From positions 124,001 to 188,000 of the forward strand of contig JANFAH010000086.1 in the NCBI GenBank assembly GCA_024663395.1: a stretch of DNA of 64,000 bases, in the 5' to 3' direction. Position numbers and translations under genes: made by a program. Positions 34,784 through 47,600 of the stretch are shown here, piece after piece. The notes under the pieces were generated by a model. That model was given only the letters and a program-made list of their open reading frames with translations. It searched no databases and was not told where the DNA came from. Position 1 is the first letter of the stretch, and every line of letters starts with the position of its first letter. Source of the stretch: Pisolithus tinctorius. Taxonomy: Eukaryota > Basidiomycota > Agaricomycetes > Boletales > Pisolithaceae.

Positions 34784-35958
34784 GTTAGTCTTTTGAGTCC
34801 TTTTCCGGTCCTGCAATCTGCCCGATAGCCTTGGCCTAGTATGTATGATTATGCATTGTATGACCGGCGTAATTCGGACATCCAATCAGTAGTATCGATT
34901 GGCTGCGTGCACGATCAATCAGCACATGACCTTCCCTTGTAATTCAATTTCCGTGCTTGTTACATAGTTTCGGGATTCATCCGGTGTGCATGCACTGGTC
35001 TTGCCCCCCCCCCCCCATGTGCTATCTTGCTTCAAGCGTCTGTTGTACGTAAGGCTAATGTAATGTAATCCGCCGTCAACCATAGCCCGTCCTATCCAAG
35101 ACGTACCGGGCTGCTCCTTTCTACAAGCCAGAACAAAGGGGTTTCCCTTAAGTCCGACCGGTCGTCGCCTTCACTCGACCTCGCCCACTTCCTATCTTAC
35201 CTTTCCATGAATGACAAATGTGATCGACTGATCCTGCGAGCTCACATGTCCACTGAGAATCCTCCCGTACGACCATCGATACAAAGCCTTCTCCGATGTC
35301 GACAAACGTGGGTTAGAGATCCTGCGGTAAGGTCTGTTGATACGCTGGAGAGTCGAGGTCCTTACAGCGCTAAAGATAGATGAACGGTATGAACATACGA
35401 AGGTGGGTTCCTGAGGCAGTAAGATCGCATTTGGGCCTTACACTGATCGCGCTGTCCGCGGCCCTTGTTCTTCGGACTCATTAACACTCGGGCGTCTATC
35501 GTAGAGGAAAAAAATTTTCATCAAGAAGGAAATGCCTCCGACGAGGGCAGTGTTAATAGAGTCCACACAACAATTTGGATCAGTGACAATAGAAGCCACT
35601 CCTTGGTAGGGTTCGAGAACAAAATGGGCGGTCATCAGCTGCGAACATTTGGTCTCCATGGGGTGAGAAACCATGAGGTCATGCAGGCAGTATGAGATAT
35701 GATGCCGTAGCTCGCTATCCAAATTACAGGCGTGGTTACAATACAAAAGTGTGGAGACAAGGTGAGCTGTACTAAGACTGGGTAGACAGGAGATACTAAT
35801 ATCCGGAATGCCTTCCTGGCTTGTTGATCCAAGTCCATCTCTCCGATTTTCCCTCAGTGCCTTGCCAGTTGAATCACCGCCACCTCCGTGTATATGAAGA
35901 TAAATCTTGGGCGACACGTCCCACCGCGGTCGCTGCACCCCTACCAAGTTCTTCCACC
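34784..35958. other. intergenic, poly-C run
   Basis: Contains a run of about 14 C near 35005-35018. Open frames at 35438-35947 (minus) and 35465-35695 (plus) overlap and match nothing I know. The right end should contain the promoter of the next gene. Confidence 0.4.
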
Positions 35959-37217
35959 ATGTCTGCCAGTCTTTCGACGGTGCTCGACCCCATCGAAGCG
36001 GATGTTATCCATCCCTCGCTCGTATCACTTATGATAGGACATTCTTTCACCACACTGCTTGTTCCACTTGTTATTGCGTTGTTCTATTTCTCCAATAAAT
36101 ATTCCAGACGCACGCCTATCTTCATCCTCAACGTCGCCGTCATCGCCCTCGCTTTCTTTGCAGGAATCATGATTGATGCACTAGCTGTATGTGTTTACAC
36201 TACCCTAGTACGGGTTCTCACTTAATACCTCCAACACAAGATTCATGCGATCCTTTCCCCGACGGACCCATGGCCACTAGCGGTACGTTATTACGCCGGA
36301 TGACGATGATGAGTGCACAATATCCAAACTTACATATCATCTTTCTCAGCTGAACATCTCGATAGGCATCCTCGGCATATTTCAATGCATCTTCGTCGAC
36401 CTCATCCTCCTTCTCCGTCTTATCTCCCTCCACCCACCGCGACATCTCGGTCTGCCCCGCTTTTCCCTCCTAATCGCACTCCCTGTCATCCTCAAGATCG
36501 CTCGCATAACCAATTTAATCGTACTGACGAAGCAAATGGCAGATGCATCGAGAGGACCGCAAGGCGCGGAAAAGATGGCAGCCTTGTGGATGTCCACTCC
36601 ATGCTTGAAGATCGATTGGACAGCCCAGGTTGTAGATAATACGTGTGTTGCAAATTCCCTTTCATTTGGTTCGATGAACACTGACGTTATGCCAGATATG
36701 CGTCCGTAGCGTTCCTATGGTCCGTCCGCACTCGCCTCTCCAACAGACAGGGCATCACGAGTGACATTCGTCCCGCGCGAAGTGAGCCCCTTCACCGGGC
36801 GTCGTGTATCTTTTCCCTTCTTACTGACACGTCTCTTTTACATTCTCCACAGCATCATTCGCAATGCGTCTACGCATGATTTCCCGTATTGCTGCCACCA
36901 ACTTCATCATCCCGACGCTCTTCTCAATCGCCCAAATCATCATCGTCTATCTGGGTGTCAACACTGCCTCAATAAATAGTATTGTGCTCGTCAACACCAT
37001 GATCACCGTTTTCGGCGCTGTGTTTGCGACAGTATGGGTGGGGAAAGAGAGAAGGCAGGATGAGGCAGATCAGAGTGCGAGACAGATGAGATTGAAGATT
37101 GGCGAGGGAAAGACGAACTCAGGCTCTGCGTTGGATTGGAAGGTGGCCACTGTACAGTCCAGTTCCGTACGGATGGAGATGAAGAGTGGTGCTCCTGGGA
37201 TATCAGATAACTGTTGA
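35959..37217 (+). CDS. seven-helix integral membrane protein of an agaricomycete family
   Basis: ATG 35959 starts MSASLSTVLDPIEADVIHPS, then helices: TTLLVPLVIALFYFS, FILNVAVIALAFFAG, ISIGILGIFQCIFVDLILLL, FSLLIALPVILKIA, VVDNTYASVAFLWSV, AATNFIIPTLFSIAQIIIVY and IVLVNTMITVFGAVFATVWV. Exons: 35959-36189, a short one near 36239-36280 (IHAILSPTDPWPLA), one from about 36351 to 36642, one from about 36696 to 36780, and the last from about 36856. The C-tail is polar and cytosolic by the usual rule. The topology resembles fungal GPCR-like membrane proteins common in agaricomycetes, but I see no motif that names a ligand or a G-protein link. Confidence 0.75.
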
Positions 37218-37468
37218 CTGTATTACTGGCTGATCTACGTGGTTTATACTTGGCGTGTAGTTTGCTTGGCAATTTCCTCCAGGGGATTAATTGTACTGTA
37301 ACTATGTATGTATTTATCGCTTTACATAACGATCAGCAAACCGTACTTATAATAAGATAGGGCTCATGCACACGCCACCAATCTAACGTGACCCAACGTG
37401 ATTCTGATGTGACTTTATCATCTAGAGCAAATGACAGTTGCAAATCTTTGTTTTGTCTTGAAAAAATT

Positions 37469-37509
37469 GCACAGAGTTCTTTATTTTTTAAGTATCTACA
37501 ACTCTGTGC
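37469..37509. repeat. small perfect inverted repeat (hairpin)
   Basis: GCACAGAGTT (37469-37478) and AACTCTGTGC (37500-37509) are exact inverses around a 21-base A/T-rich loop. Confidence 0.5.
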
Positions 37510-37639
37510 AGTTCAATTTTCAATAAAGTGAGATGTGCAAGTGCTATTAAGAAAGTTTGACCATATGAATGCCATTATGGCATGTCAGAGTAGTTGCATG
37601 GGTGACACAGGTGGTAAAGCGAAATCACCTTGTTTACAT

Positions 37640-37771
37640 CACCTTGTTTACAAGGTCACTCCAGCCCAAAAATGAGATGCTTTTTTCGACATCCGCACAT
37701 CTGCCTGTCAATTGACTCCACACAGCAAAACCCACTGGTCGTGATTGCGCTCTGGCATGGTAAACAAGGTG
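37640..37771 (+). mobile_element. MITE-like repeat, copy 2
   Basis: CACCTTGTTTAC at 37640-37651 is perfectly inverted at 37760-37771. The same 12 bases also occur 14 bases earlier (37626-37637), a tandem duplication of the end. It shares the terminal and adjacent GGTCACTCC block with copy 1 at 30717-30905. Confidence 0.55.
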
Positions 37772-38392
37772 CCTGCCAGCAGTGCTGGCCATGTTCTAGT
37801 ATAATGCAGGAGGCTGGAAAACAAAGCAAGAATTCCAAATTTTATTGAGCAATATTCAACAGGGGCATGCAAAGTGGATTTACTATCAATACCCTTCTTC
37901 ATCAAAGGAAGAGGACTTGGAGAGATTGAATGTGGTTGACACACTGCAATCAGTGGCACTTGATCACATACAAAAGTAAGCCCCCTCAGTACACTTTGGG
38001 TATAAACTCATGTCACATGCACTAGATATGCACGCCATGCAAGATGCTTCATGGATGCTTATCACATGGGGTTGACAGGAAGGCAAGCAACATGGGCGAG
38101 CAAGAAATACCGAAGTCATTGAGTCCTCCCAAACTTGATTCTTGATGAACTTGAGAAGGCTAATGTATCATAAATTTAATACAGCACTTTGTCTTCCTAC
38201 CGGCTTCCTGTGTCATTATTCTTAAATATCTAATACCTGCTGGTCATGTATTTACTTCTCACGACGACACTGGCAGTATGTAATAGTATTTCATAGTATT
38301 TCATTTCTCGCTGCATAGTAGTCCGGGTCACATCAGGTCACATCAGGTCACAAGCGTCACAGGTTAGTGGGGTGTGCATGAGCCCTATCTTA

Positions 38393-39037
38393 GCACAATA
38401 TGGGTAACTAGGCAACCCAAGTCGCGGCAGGGGTTCCCGGTCAGCAGCCGCCGACGGTACCGTTGACCGATGCTTTGCCCTCTTCCAAGGCATGTACCTC
38501 CCCGCTCAGTTGGAAGTCATTCGTCACGGTGTCCGCAATCTCGCTCCATTCCATAATTACCCCATTTGACACGCGGACACCTTGGCGTAATAGTTAACTG
38601 CGGGAAATGGGCTGATCAGAATTATACAGCAACACTTTGGCCCGACAGCATCCGCAGTGACTACCTAAGTGATAGTGACCCTCCACCCCACATAATGGTG
38701 CAGTTGTGGATAACCAAGCACGACAGTCCGGCTTTCTTTCCATATAAACATTCACTTCCCCAAAGTCTGCAAATGCACCTTGAACGCAGTAATGTCTATT
38801 GATCATCCAGGCAAAGGTTTTGCTTGAGCAACGATTATTCGTCATACACAGGATCGGAGAAGCGGAGAAGCCTCACCGCATTGCGCAGCCTCCATCGCGT
38901 CAAACCGAACGTGCTATAGTCTAACACTTTGAGGCTAACAAGTATTGATCGAAATTCCATGCACAGGCCACACGCAGAGCGTATTTAAGCATGAGTAAAT
39001 ACGAAGAGTCGTTCTGACCCAATCGAACGCTACGGTG
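38393..39037. other. intergenic, promoter of the FAD oxidase gene
   Basis: No gene seen. A TATTTAAG lies about 55 bases before the next start codon (38981-38988) and could be its TATA element. Confidence 0.45.
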
Positions 39038-41077
39038 ATGTTGGACGTCTTCGTCGCCTTGTCCCTCGTCGTAGGGAGCTTTGCCGGGACATCTTCCAAT
39101 AACACAGGATGCCTATGTACATACGGGCAGCCCTGTTGGCCAACTGAAGTTCAATTTGCTGAACTCGAATCACAGGTCTCTCAACCTCTTATTTATCCCG
39201 TCCCCACTGCCTCTCCATGTTACCCAGCGACTGACCCATCTGGAAACTGCACGCAAGTTGCTCAAGAGTGGGTGGACGGGAACTGGCGTTCTTCGATGCC
39301 CGGGTCAATGGAGGCCCCGAACTTTGAGTCCTTCATATTCAAGAACGGCACGATTAGTGCATGTTATCTCAACACATCTCTTGGTGCTTCTTGCGAGCAA
39401 GGAAACGTACCCGTTATCGGCGTCGACGCTCGTACGCCACAAGACATCCAGGCTGCCATCAATTTTGCACTACAATACGATCTCAAGTTGGTCGTTAAGA
39501 ACACGGGGTGAGTGATGCTCTACGTTTGTACCTGTGTGTGTCTTGATCTGGGGTATTGGTATGTTGCATAGACACGATTTTCTGGGGCGTAGTGCGGGTC
39601 GTGGTGCGTTTGTAGTATGGACGCATAACATGAAGAACGTTACATACGACGCTCAGTTTACGCCCCAAGGAGCACCTCCGAACGAAACGTACGAAGGCAG
39701 GTCTTTTGCGTACTTACATCCGACTTGAAGTCTGAACGTCGGCTGATCGCATCATGGCATACGTAGCCCTAACCGTTGGTGCTGGGGTACAATGGTATGA
39801 GGCTTATGATACCGCTAACCAGAACGGGCGTATGATGGTCGGCGGTATTTCCCTTGGTGGGTCGGTGGGAGCTGGGGGTGGTTGGCTTCAAGGTGGAGGA
39901 CACAGTGCACTCTCACCCACGTACGGTCTAGGTGCGTACAAAAAGAAACGCAGGCCGATCCATATCCTGACACCCACCCCGTGGTGGTACTTCAGGTGTT
40001 GACAACGCCATTGAAATGTCAGTCGTCACATCTACCGGTGCTTACCTTACCGTCAACAACAATCAATATCCTGATCTTTTCTGGGCACTCCGTGGGGGTG
40101 GTGGTGGAACCTATGGCATCGTCACGTCTGTCACCTACCGGACATACCAACAACTTCCAGTTGTGATGTACTACGTGCAGGCCAATGTCACCAACGCAAC
40201 TGTAATGAAGGAGCTCATAGGGGGTGTGCTGCGCCTTCAGCCCAATCTCACCGACGAGGGCTGGGGAGGGTACGGCTCGTTCGGGAACGAGAGCATGTCT
40301 TTCTTCGGTATCAATCCCAACGTATCCTCCGCAGCAGCGAACATGAGTACGCAGCCCTTGACGGATTACCTGCTTGGTCTTGAGGTCAAGGGTGTCTCTT
40401 CAGTGGCGGGGATTTACGCATTCGACTCGTGGTACGAATGGTATACATACCTCTTTGGCAAAGCAGGTCAGAACGGTGTCAATATAATGTTCACATCGCG
40501 TCTTCTATCTCGGGACACGCTCGCGAACCGATACTCCGACGTCGCAGAAATCCTTTACGATTGCCAAGCCTCGTTCGAGTATGTTCAAGTTTCCCCATGC
40601 GTTCGCCTTTGCGACGTTGCATTGACGCTGTATGCCTTCGCCTTTATCATAGCATGATTGCTGGAGGAAAGGTCTCTCAGATTGATCCCGACTCGGCAGG
40701 TGTCAATCCAGCATGGCGCAATGCCATCGTCGAAACCACGTGCGGAGTATCTTGGCAAGAGGGTGCCACCGCGGAAGAAGTTGCAGGGCTAACTGATCAG
40801 CTGAAGGTATGGATCAAGGACATGTACGACCTCACACCTCAGGATGGTGCCTATTTCAACGAGGTAAGCGAGCCTCGGCTTTCACAGGAAACGCTTGACA
40901 ACTAATGCGTGAAACAAGGCATCGTTGTACGAGATCGACTGGCAATACACATTTTTTGGTTCACACTATACCAAGTTGAAGGAGATCAAGGATAAGTATG
41001 ATCCGTACCGACTCTTCGTCGTCGCAGAGGGTGTCGGATCGGAAGACTGGAACGAAGAGTTGACCTGTCGGTACTAG
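39038..41077 (+). CDS. secreted FAD-linked oxidase, berberine-bridge-enzyme type
   Basis: ATG at 39038 begins a hydrophobic signal peptide (LDVFVALSLVVGSFAG). The PCMH-type FAD domain follows: DARTPQDIQAAINFALQYDL, then KNTGHDFLGRSAGRG, where the His is the usual covalent FAD site. Next come TVGAGVQWYEAYDTA, GGSVGAGGGWLQGGGHS and LFWALRGGGGGTYGIV. The second covalent Cys of plant berberine bridge enzymes is not at its place in the VGAGG segment, so a single flavin link is expected. The C-terminal BBE motif is KDKYDPYRLFVVAEGVGSED. Several Asn-X-Ser/Thr sites fit secretion. Introns lie near 39508-39569, about 39703-39751, 39931-39997, 40581-40654 and 40864-40918. Substrate unknown; relatives oxidise sugars, alcohols or alkaloids. 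Confidence 0.9.
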
Positions 41078-41190
41078 CATTGCGCGACCAATGAGTAGTT
41101 ACACGATCCCAAGCTAGTTCTCGCTTATTACCGTGAAACCGCTAATAATATTTGATAACTTTGCCATGGATGAGACCAACCCAGAAGACA

Positions 41191-43785
41191 TCATTGCTGC
41201 GCGAGAGAGATCACCAGTGGCAGTTGCACCCCATTCTCCACTTCCCCCTCCACGGTTGGGGCAACAACCCCACACGCCTCCCTTCTTATCCTCGTGGCCT
41301 TTTCCGACAAGGAGACCTCGAACCTGCTGATTATCTCGATAAGAAATACCTGTGTCTCTATCACACTACGATGTGGAGGACATATATGAAGCGAGTGAGC
41401 CGTTAGCGAAATGACGCAAGTCAACTTTGGAAGAACGTACGCGAGGCGCCAGCCAATACAAGCTCTCGGTCCACCCCAAAACGTCAACCTATTACGAACA
41501 ACCAGCAATCGTCGCACACATAGGCAGACCGTCGAAGACGGATAGACTCACAAATTAGCATATACACCAACCGTGATAACTTCCTTCTCGTCATCTTTCA
41601 TCCACCTATCTGGATTGAACGCGTCCGCATCATCGCCCCACACATCTGGATTCCTATCGCGTGGGTGCCACACGTTAGCGGTGGTACTCAATACTACATG
41701 AAACTAATTGAAAGAAACAGTGACAAACCTATTATACCCCGCGATCGACCCAACAATTCTCGTCCCCCGTGGAACACGTATCTCTTCCATGGGAAGTCCG
41801 GCCTCCGTCCTAATCGGCTTCGCTAATGGCACGACGTCCTCTTTTGCAGCAACGCGATAGGCGTGGGGTAGGGTACAGTGGTAGCGAAAAACTTCCTACA
41901 TACGTTTAAAAAGATTTCGTAGAGACAAGAAAAATGAGAGGCGTCGAGAAAAGGTCAGATTCAACATCACTCACCTTCACAATAGCCACCGTATATGCCA
42001 TCCCCTCCAAATCTGCCACACGCCACACGCCGTCACGTCCTCGTACCGTAGCCTCTGCCCGCCTCGCTTCCTCGCGCACTTTCGCCTGCGTACTCGGTCT
42101 CTTCGCCAATTCCAATAGAGCCCACTCGAGCGTATGCGTCGTCGTTTCGTGCCCACCGATCAAAAGAGTCCTACACAGAGTTGTAATCGTGTGGGTTTAC
42201 TAAGACCGGATACCGAATCCTAGGTGCGGATAGATAGCCCCACGTACCTTATCTGCGCTAATATCTCTTCCTCATTCTCATCTTTCATGTACTCTTTCAC
42301 TACGCCCATTCAACAGGTCGATGAGAAGTTTGCCAAACAAATCGTCAAGTAAACTCACCCAACAGCCCCAAAGCATCATTGTCCTCTCCATCAACGTCTT
42401 TATACTCATTTATCCCCCCCACCGCGTACACATCACGCCGCTTCCTCACGAGCTCTCTCGCAACGCCCACCACAGTCTTCCGCATGCGCTTCACAAGCAT
42501 GCACCTTTTATCCTTACTACACTCCAATCCGTACTCTGTCATCCACGTCGGGAGATACTTCAAAATTTCCAGCATGAAGATCTGCTGCGGAGGGGGAGAG
42601 CCGAGAATAGAGGCGCTGTAATTCAGACCGACGAAAAGGGAAGGTGAGATCGGTAAATATGAGAACAGGTGCCAAAGAAAAGCAAGGAAACTCAAACGAA
42701 CATCGAATTCTGATAAGATCGTACAAGGATATGATTCGGATCGTCGAGGCACCCAAAGCAATCACCGAACGCAGCTGCACAGATATATTTCAGGATTAAA
42801 ACCAGACACGGAAAATTGATGAGCGTTAAATAAACAGAAGCCGTTATGTTTTGGTTCACAAGTAATACTCCATTCATACCTTGCCCGATCACGTCCAGCG
42901 TTGCCCTAGACAACCATTTGTACATGTCAATGATGGCACGTCCATCGTTCGTCCCGTTGACGACGTCCATCCACTTGGCACACACCTATCATCGATGCGG
43001 TGGCCAAAGCCAAAACCAAAACAATCCCATGGCATTACATCACGATGGAGGTAAAAAGCAAAAAATGAGTTACATCCGGGGAAGAAGACGCATACGCACC
43101 CTTTCAGCAGCTACCTTTGACGCCTTCAGGAATGTTTCCGAATGGGGGGCACCAAACGCCGGGAGTATTATTTTCTTTTGCCTCTTATGCGCGTCGCCTA
43201 TAGGTTGCGGCAAGGAAGGGGGGGGTGACACGATGAACAACACGTGGGATCATGGGAGGAATTGGATCGGGGACTACATACCGCAAGTCCACGCGATACC
43301 CTTGCCGTTGATAAAGCCAGACATCATGCGTCGCTCTGGTTGATGCGGATATAAGTCAGATGCACCGAGAATATGCCGGAGAGCTTTTGGATCTGTGATC
43401 AAAAGCTGATCCTCCTAGGAAGTGACCAAAAAGGAGAAAGGGTTCAACAGCTAACGCGGCAAGATTGGAGTGACACGCTCACGCCCAGAATACTCTTAAA
43501 CCGTACGATACCGCCGTATCGCCTCTGCCACGTGAAATCGGTTTCGCCAGCTTGTTCTTGGTACAACTCGAGCGTGCTCCCTTGTTGGCAAGATTTAACT
43601 TACGTATGCGTGGGGTCCAGACGACCGACGGACAGAGTGCATGGGCAGTTTTACATACCTAGGAGGAACGAAGCTGGAGTTGGACCTCTGATATGAGCCA
43701 GGGAAGGTCGGCGGATGTAGAGGTACACCACGAAGACGGTTACGAGCACGAGCAAAGGGGCGATGACCGATACGGAGTCCATCAT
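41191..43785 (-). CDS. cytochrome P450 monooxygenase
   Basis: Start ATG at 43785 (a second ATG follows at once) gives a membrane anchor, SVIAPLLVLVTVFVVYLYI, then a Pro-rich hinge. Exons run on through TDPKALRHILGASDLYPHQP, ILPAFGAPHSETFLKASKVA, CLDDPNHILVRSYQNSMFV and the oxygen-binding I helix GGHETTTHTLEWALLELAKR. The ETLR-like region has HAYRVAAKEDVVPLAKPI, the meander NVWHPRDRNPDVWGDDADAF, and the haem loop is FWGGPRACIGWRLA with the axial Cys. Stop at 41191-41193. At least eight introns split it. The I helix has GGHETT where AGxxTT is usual, which is common in fungal P450s. It converges on the FAD oxidase gene with only 113 bases between stops, so the two may share a pathway, but that is inference. 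Confidence 0.88.
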
Positions 43786-44663
43786 CCTACGCGGAGGGAT
43801 GGGGCAGAAGGCAAGGGAAGAAGGAAAAAAAAAACTGGGTGGTTTCCGGACGGGCTAGTACGCATGAGTTCGATTAATGTGCTGCGGGTCGAATGCGCCC
43901 CGGGCTGAACTGCTCCGAAAGGGCTGTAAGTAAGTGTATGGAATTGCGACGTCGCATAGGGAGCGACCACAATGTTGATTACGTCTCTCCGCATCAAGGG
44001 GGCAGAACATCGTGTAAGGTCGTGATTACAGACCAAAACTGTGATCGCAAGGCCTCGACACGCGAACGGCTGCCAAGCCATCAAGCTCACGGTGGAACAC
44101 GAACCTTAAATGCTCATTGACCCGATTACCTTGGAGGCCTCGCTCCCAGACCTAGAAACAACATCGCGACATGCATCTACCCACCCTGCATGTTTCGCTT
44201 TGCTACTTCCGAGATCAGCACGCACAGGATAAGCTCTCATCGCACCCCGTCTGCATCATTTGCAGCACCGTTAGGCAGTACAGGATCCGAATTGCGGAGT
44301 GTCACCCGCCTCACCCAGAATTCATGCCGACGTCCATACGAAAGGGGAGGGGCAAACTAAAGCAAACCCAGCCCACGTGGCATGACAATGGTCTGTTTGT
44401 CCACATTTGGCCCTGTTGCTTATATAATAGACAATGGGTATGTCACCAGTGGCTTACCTAATCAAGAAAGTTGCCCTTTGTTCCTGACGTCAGCTTACGT
44501 AATAAACACTCTCTTATTGTCCTCGAGCGACAAAGGAAACACAAAGACAATAGCGTGAAGACAGAACAAAAAAAATGGGCCGTACACTCAGAAATCCATG
44601 CCATCCCATTTCTGACTTTCGCTTTCATCATCATCATACCCATCGACGAGGACGAGGACGATA
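43786..44663. promoter_or_regulatory. divergent promoter region of the P450 and ABC transporter genes
   Basis: 878 bases without a supported gene, between a leftward P450 and a rightward transporter. Contains CACGTGG (about 44373-44379). Co-regulation is possible from the layout but not shown. Confidence 0.4.
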
Positions 44664-47600
44664 ATGACGACGATGAGCGAGTCGTCGTCTACTTGCAAAC
44701 ACGATAGCGTTTACTCGCACTCGGACAACATTCCCCCTCATCCACCATCATCACCAGAGGAACCACCAAGACCATCTCTGAAGATCCTGTTCTCATTCCT
44801 AACTCCGAGACGTAAACTTGTCCTCCTCACACCCGCCGTCGCGTCTTCTATCACAGCAGGGGGAATAGCCCCTTTTATGACCTACGTCGTCGGTCGTTCA
44901 TTCAATGCATTCGCAGCGTTCCCTCTTACACCGAACCCTCCCCAATCCGCAAAAGACGAGCTACTCCATGGTGTCGGACTCGCCGCTCTCCAGCTGGTCG
45001 CATTGGGAGCAGGTGCACTCGTCATGAGCAGCATCACAAGCAGTCTGTGGATATGGACCGGCGAACACAACGTCGTCCAATTACGACGACAAGTCTACTC
45101 TGCCATCGTACGTAAAGAAATGGAGTGGTTCGATCGACGTACAGGCGACTCTTCTGGCGTGCAGGACACGTCTAACGACGCTCCCATAGGAGCGGGCGGT
45201 CTCATGGCCAAATTTGCGCGGTACGTACATCTTTTTTTATCCTCACGCCTTTCACTCACTCACACGGTATACATACATGTAGAGAGACTGACGATGTCCG
45301 CACAGCATCGTCTCTCGCATGCGGTCAGCTCATCCAATATATCACGACAACACTCACTTCTCTCGTTCTCGCATTCTATTGGTCACCCCTTCTCACGCTT
45401 GTCATCCTTTCTGCGCTTCCTTTCCTTATCCTCATCCAAGGGTTTTCCCAAGCTTTCGTGTCACCGCGTATCGCGCACGAACGAACACTATTGGCCCGCG
45501 CAGCATCCCTCGTTACCCGCGCGTGCACTCACATTGCAGCGGTGAAGTCTTCGAATGCTCAGTCTCACGAATCATCCCTCCTAGCACGTATCCCTCCCGC
45601 TTTACCTTCTCTACCAACAATATGGGGCATCACAGCCGGAACATCCCAATTTGTTACCATGGCCATGTTTGTTCAGGGATTCTGGTTTGGCGCGTACCTC
45701 GTCAGACAGGGCAAGAACGCACCAGGGGATGTGATGAGCGTATTCTGGGCCTGCTTAATTGCCACTTCTAATCTTCAAATGACCGTCCCTCTCTTGGTTG
45801 TACTTGCCAAAGGGAAAGCTTCAGCTGCCGATCTTGCGTCCATCATCTCTTTCTCTCCCCCTACACCACCCTCCGCCTGTACACCAACGTCTCCCACTGC
45901 AACCGTGACTTCCATGGCACACCCCAAACAGCGTAAATCTCACCATCAAATTCTCCGTCGCATCACTCCAAACCGGTTTATTGGCGACATCTCCCTCACG
46001 CACCTCACATTCGCATATCCCACACGCTCCACGATTCCCGTATTACACGACATTGACATGTACATCCCAGCGCATGAAACGACATACATCGTTGGACCTT
46101 CCGGATGTGGAAAATCCACTATCGGAGCCTTGCTTCTAGGTCAATATGCCCTTCCGCTGGTAGGGCATCCATCGTCTCAGGGCGACATTTTGATCGACGA
46201 TCAAGATATGCGGTACTTAAATCCGACGTGGCTTCGTCATCATATTGCGGGTGTGGTCCAAAACTCAGCGTCGGCTGGTGCACCCGTCTTTTGCGGAACG
46301 ATTCACTTCAATGTTGCATTGGGCGCTGTGGGAAGCGGGAGACGCGTCGAAGACGTGACCCGGGAGGAGGTCGTTGAGGCCTGTAGGATGGCAATGTTGG
46401 AGGGGTGGGTTGCGGGTTTGGACCAGGGTTATGATACGCTTTTAGCAGGGACTGGAAATGAAGAGGGAGAAGAAGCTCATGGTGTCACATTGAGTGGAGG
46501 GATGAGACAGCGCCTTGCACTTGCTCGTGCAAGGATTCGCGATTCTGAAGTTCTGATCCTAGGCATGTACCCCCTCCCTCTTTCAATTGTTTGCTCACGC
46601 TGACGTTGGCAACATGCAGACGAATCCACATCCGCTCTCGACCCACCCACGCGTCTTCTTACTACCGCCGCCCTCCGAGCGTGGCGCACTCGCTCCCAAA
46701 AAACGACCGTCATCATCACGCACGATTTGTCGAGTATTGGCGCCGAAGATTTCGTGTATGTCATGCGTGCTGGGCGTGTCGTCGAGCAGGGGTTCAGAGG
46801 TGATCTGGAGGGTTCAGGTGGAGAGTGGGAGAGGATGGTGAAGGAAATTGGTGCCCAACTCGAGGATGAAGAAGATGCTGCGCGTCCACCTGTATATGAA
46901 GAGGTTGCAGGCATCCTTGCCGAGGCAGAGCAAGCTCGAGAACGGGAAAATCCGATGGCCGATAGACATATGAGTATCGCGCCTACGTTGGCTGGTGTAC
47001 GTCCCGTGACGATGGCGCTTGGCGGGTGGATGCTGGATGTTGTGGCGGAGTTGACTAAAACAGCCGATGCGACTTCTACCCCCACGACCAACTCGTCTAC
47101 ACGCACGGAAACACAGGGTCGCTTGCGCAGACCTTCGAGTATGTCCATCCTCATTCCTTCCCCTACGTTCCCCCCACGCGCATACGACGCACGAAGTAGG
47201 TTGAGTCTCCAGTTCACGCCCACGTCACCTGCATTTCCTTCCTCAACATCCACGCAATTCATGGTCGAAGATGATGACGAATTTGAGAAGGACAAGGTGG
47301 CTTTGCAGTGTGCTGCACAGCGAGCCGCTGGACGACGCGCCGAAAGGCAAGAGCGGAAAGCGTATGAAATTATCCAATTTTCACTCCCACCGTCCAAGAA
47401 ATCCTCTCGCAGCCCTAAACCCGATGCCAAGGGAAAACCCAAGGTTACGCCTGTCGATTCTAGTGCTGAGTCCTACAGTTCTCCACCTGGCCTCTTTCAA
47501 ACTATCCGTCTCATATGGCCTAGTATTCCGAGCAAGCCTCTGCTCTTCGCCGGCCTCCTCGCATGTCTCTTGAGTGGGGCAATGACGCCTATTTTCTCGT

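Larger units (their letters stand above)
37353..38392. mobile_element. non-autonomous element with terminal inverted repeats
   Basis: The 21 bases from 37353 (TAAGATAGGGCTCATGCACAC in two parts) are perfectly inverted at 38372-38392. The match goes on imperfectly for about 60 bases through repeated GATGTGAC units (GGTCACATCA twice on the right). The element spans 1,040 bases, has no coding frame of note, and holds a nested MITE-like unit at 37640-37771. I could not define a target-site duplication. Confidence 0.6.

Noticed and set aside
35005..35018. Run of about 14 C
   Set aside because: A lone homopolymer with no nearby structure; may also be inaccurate in length.
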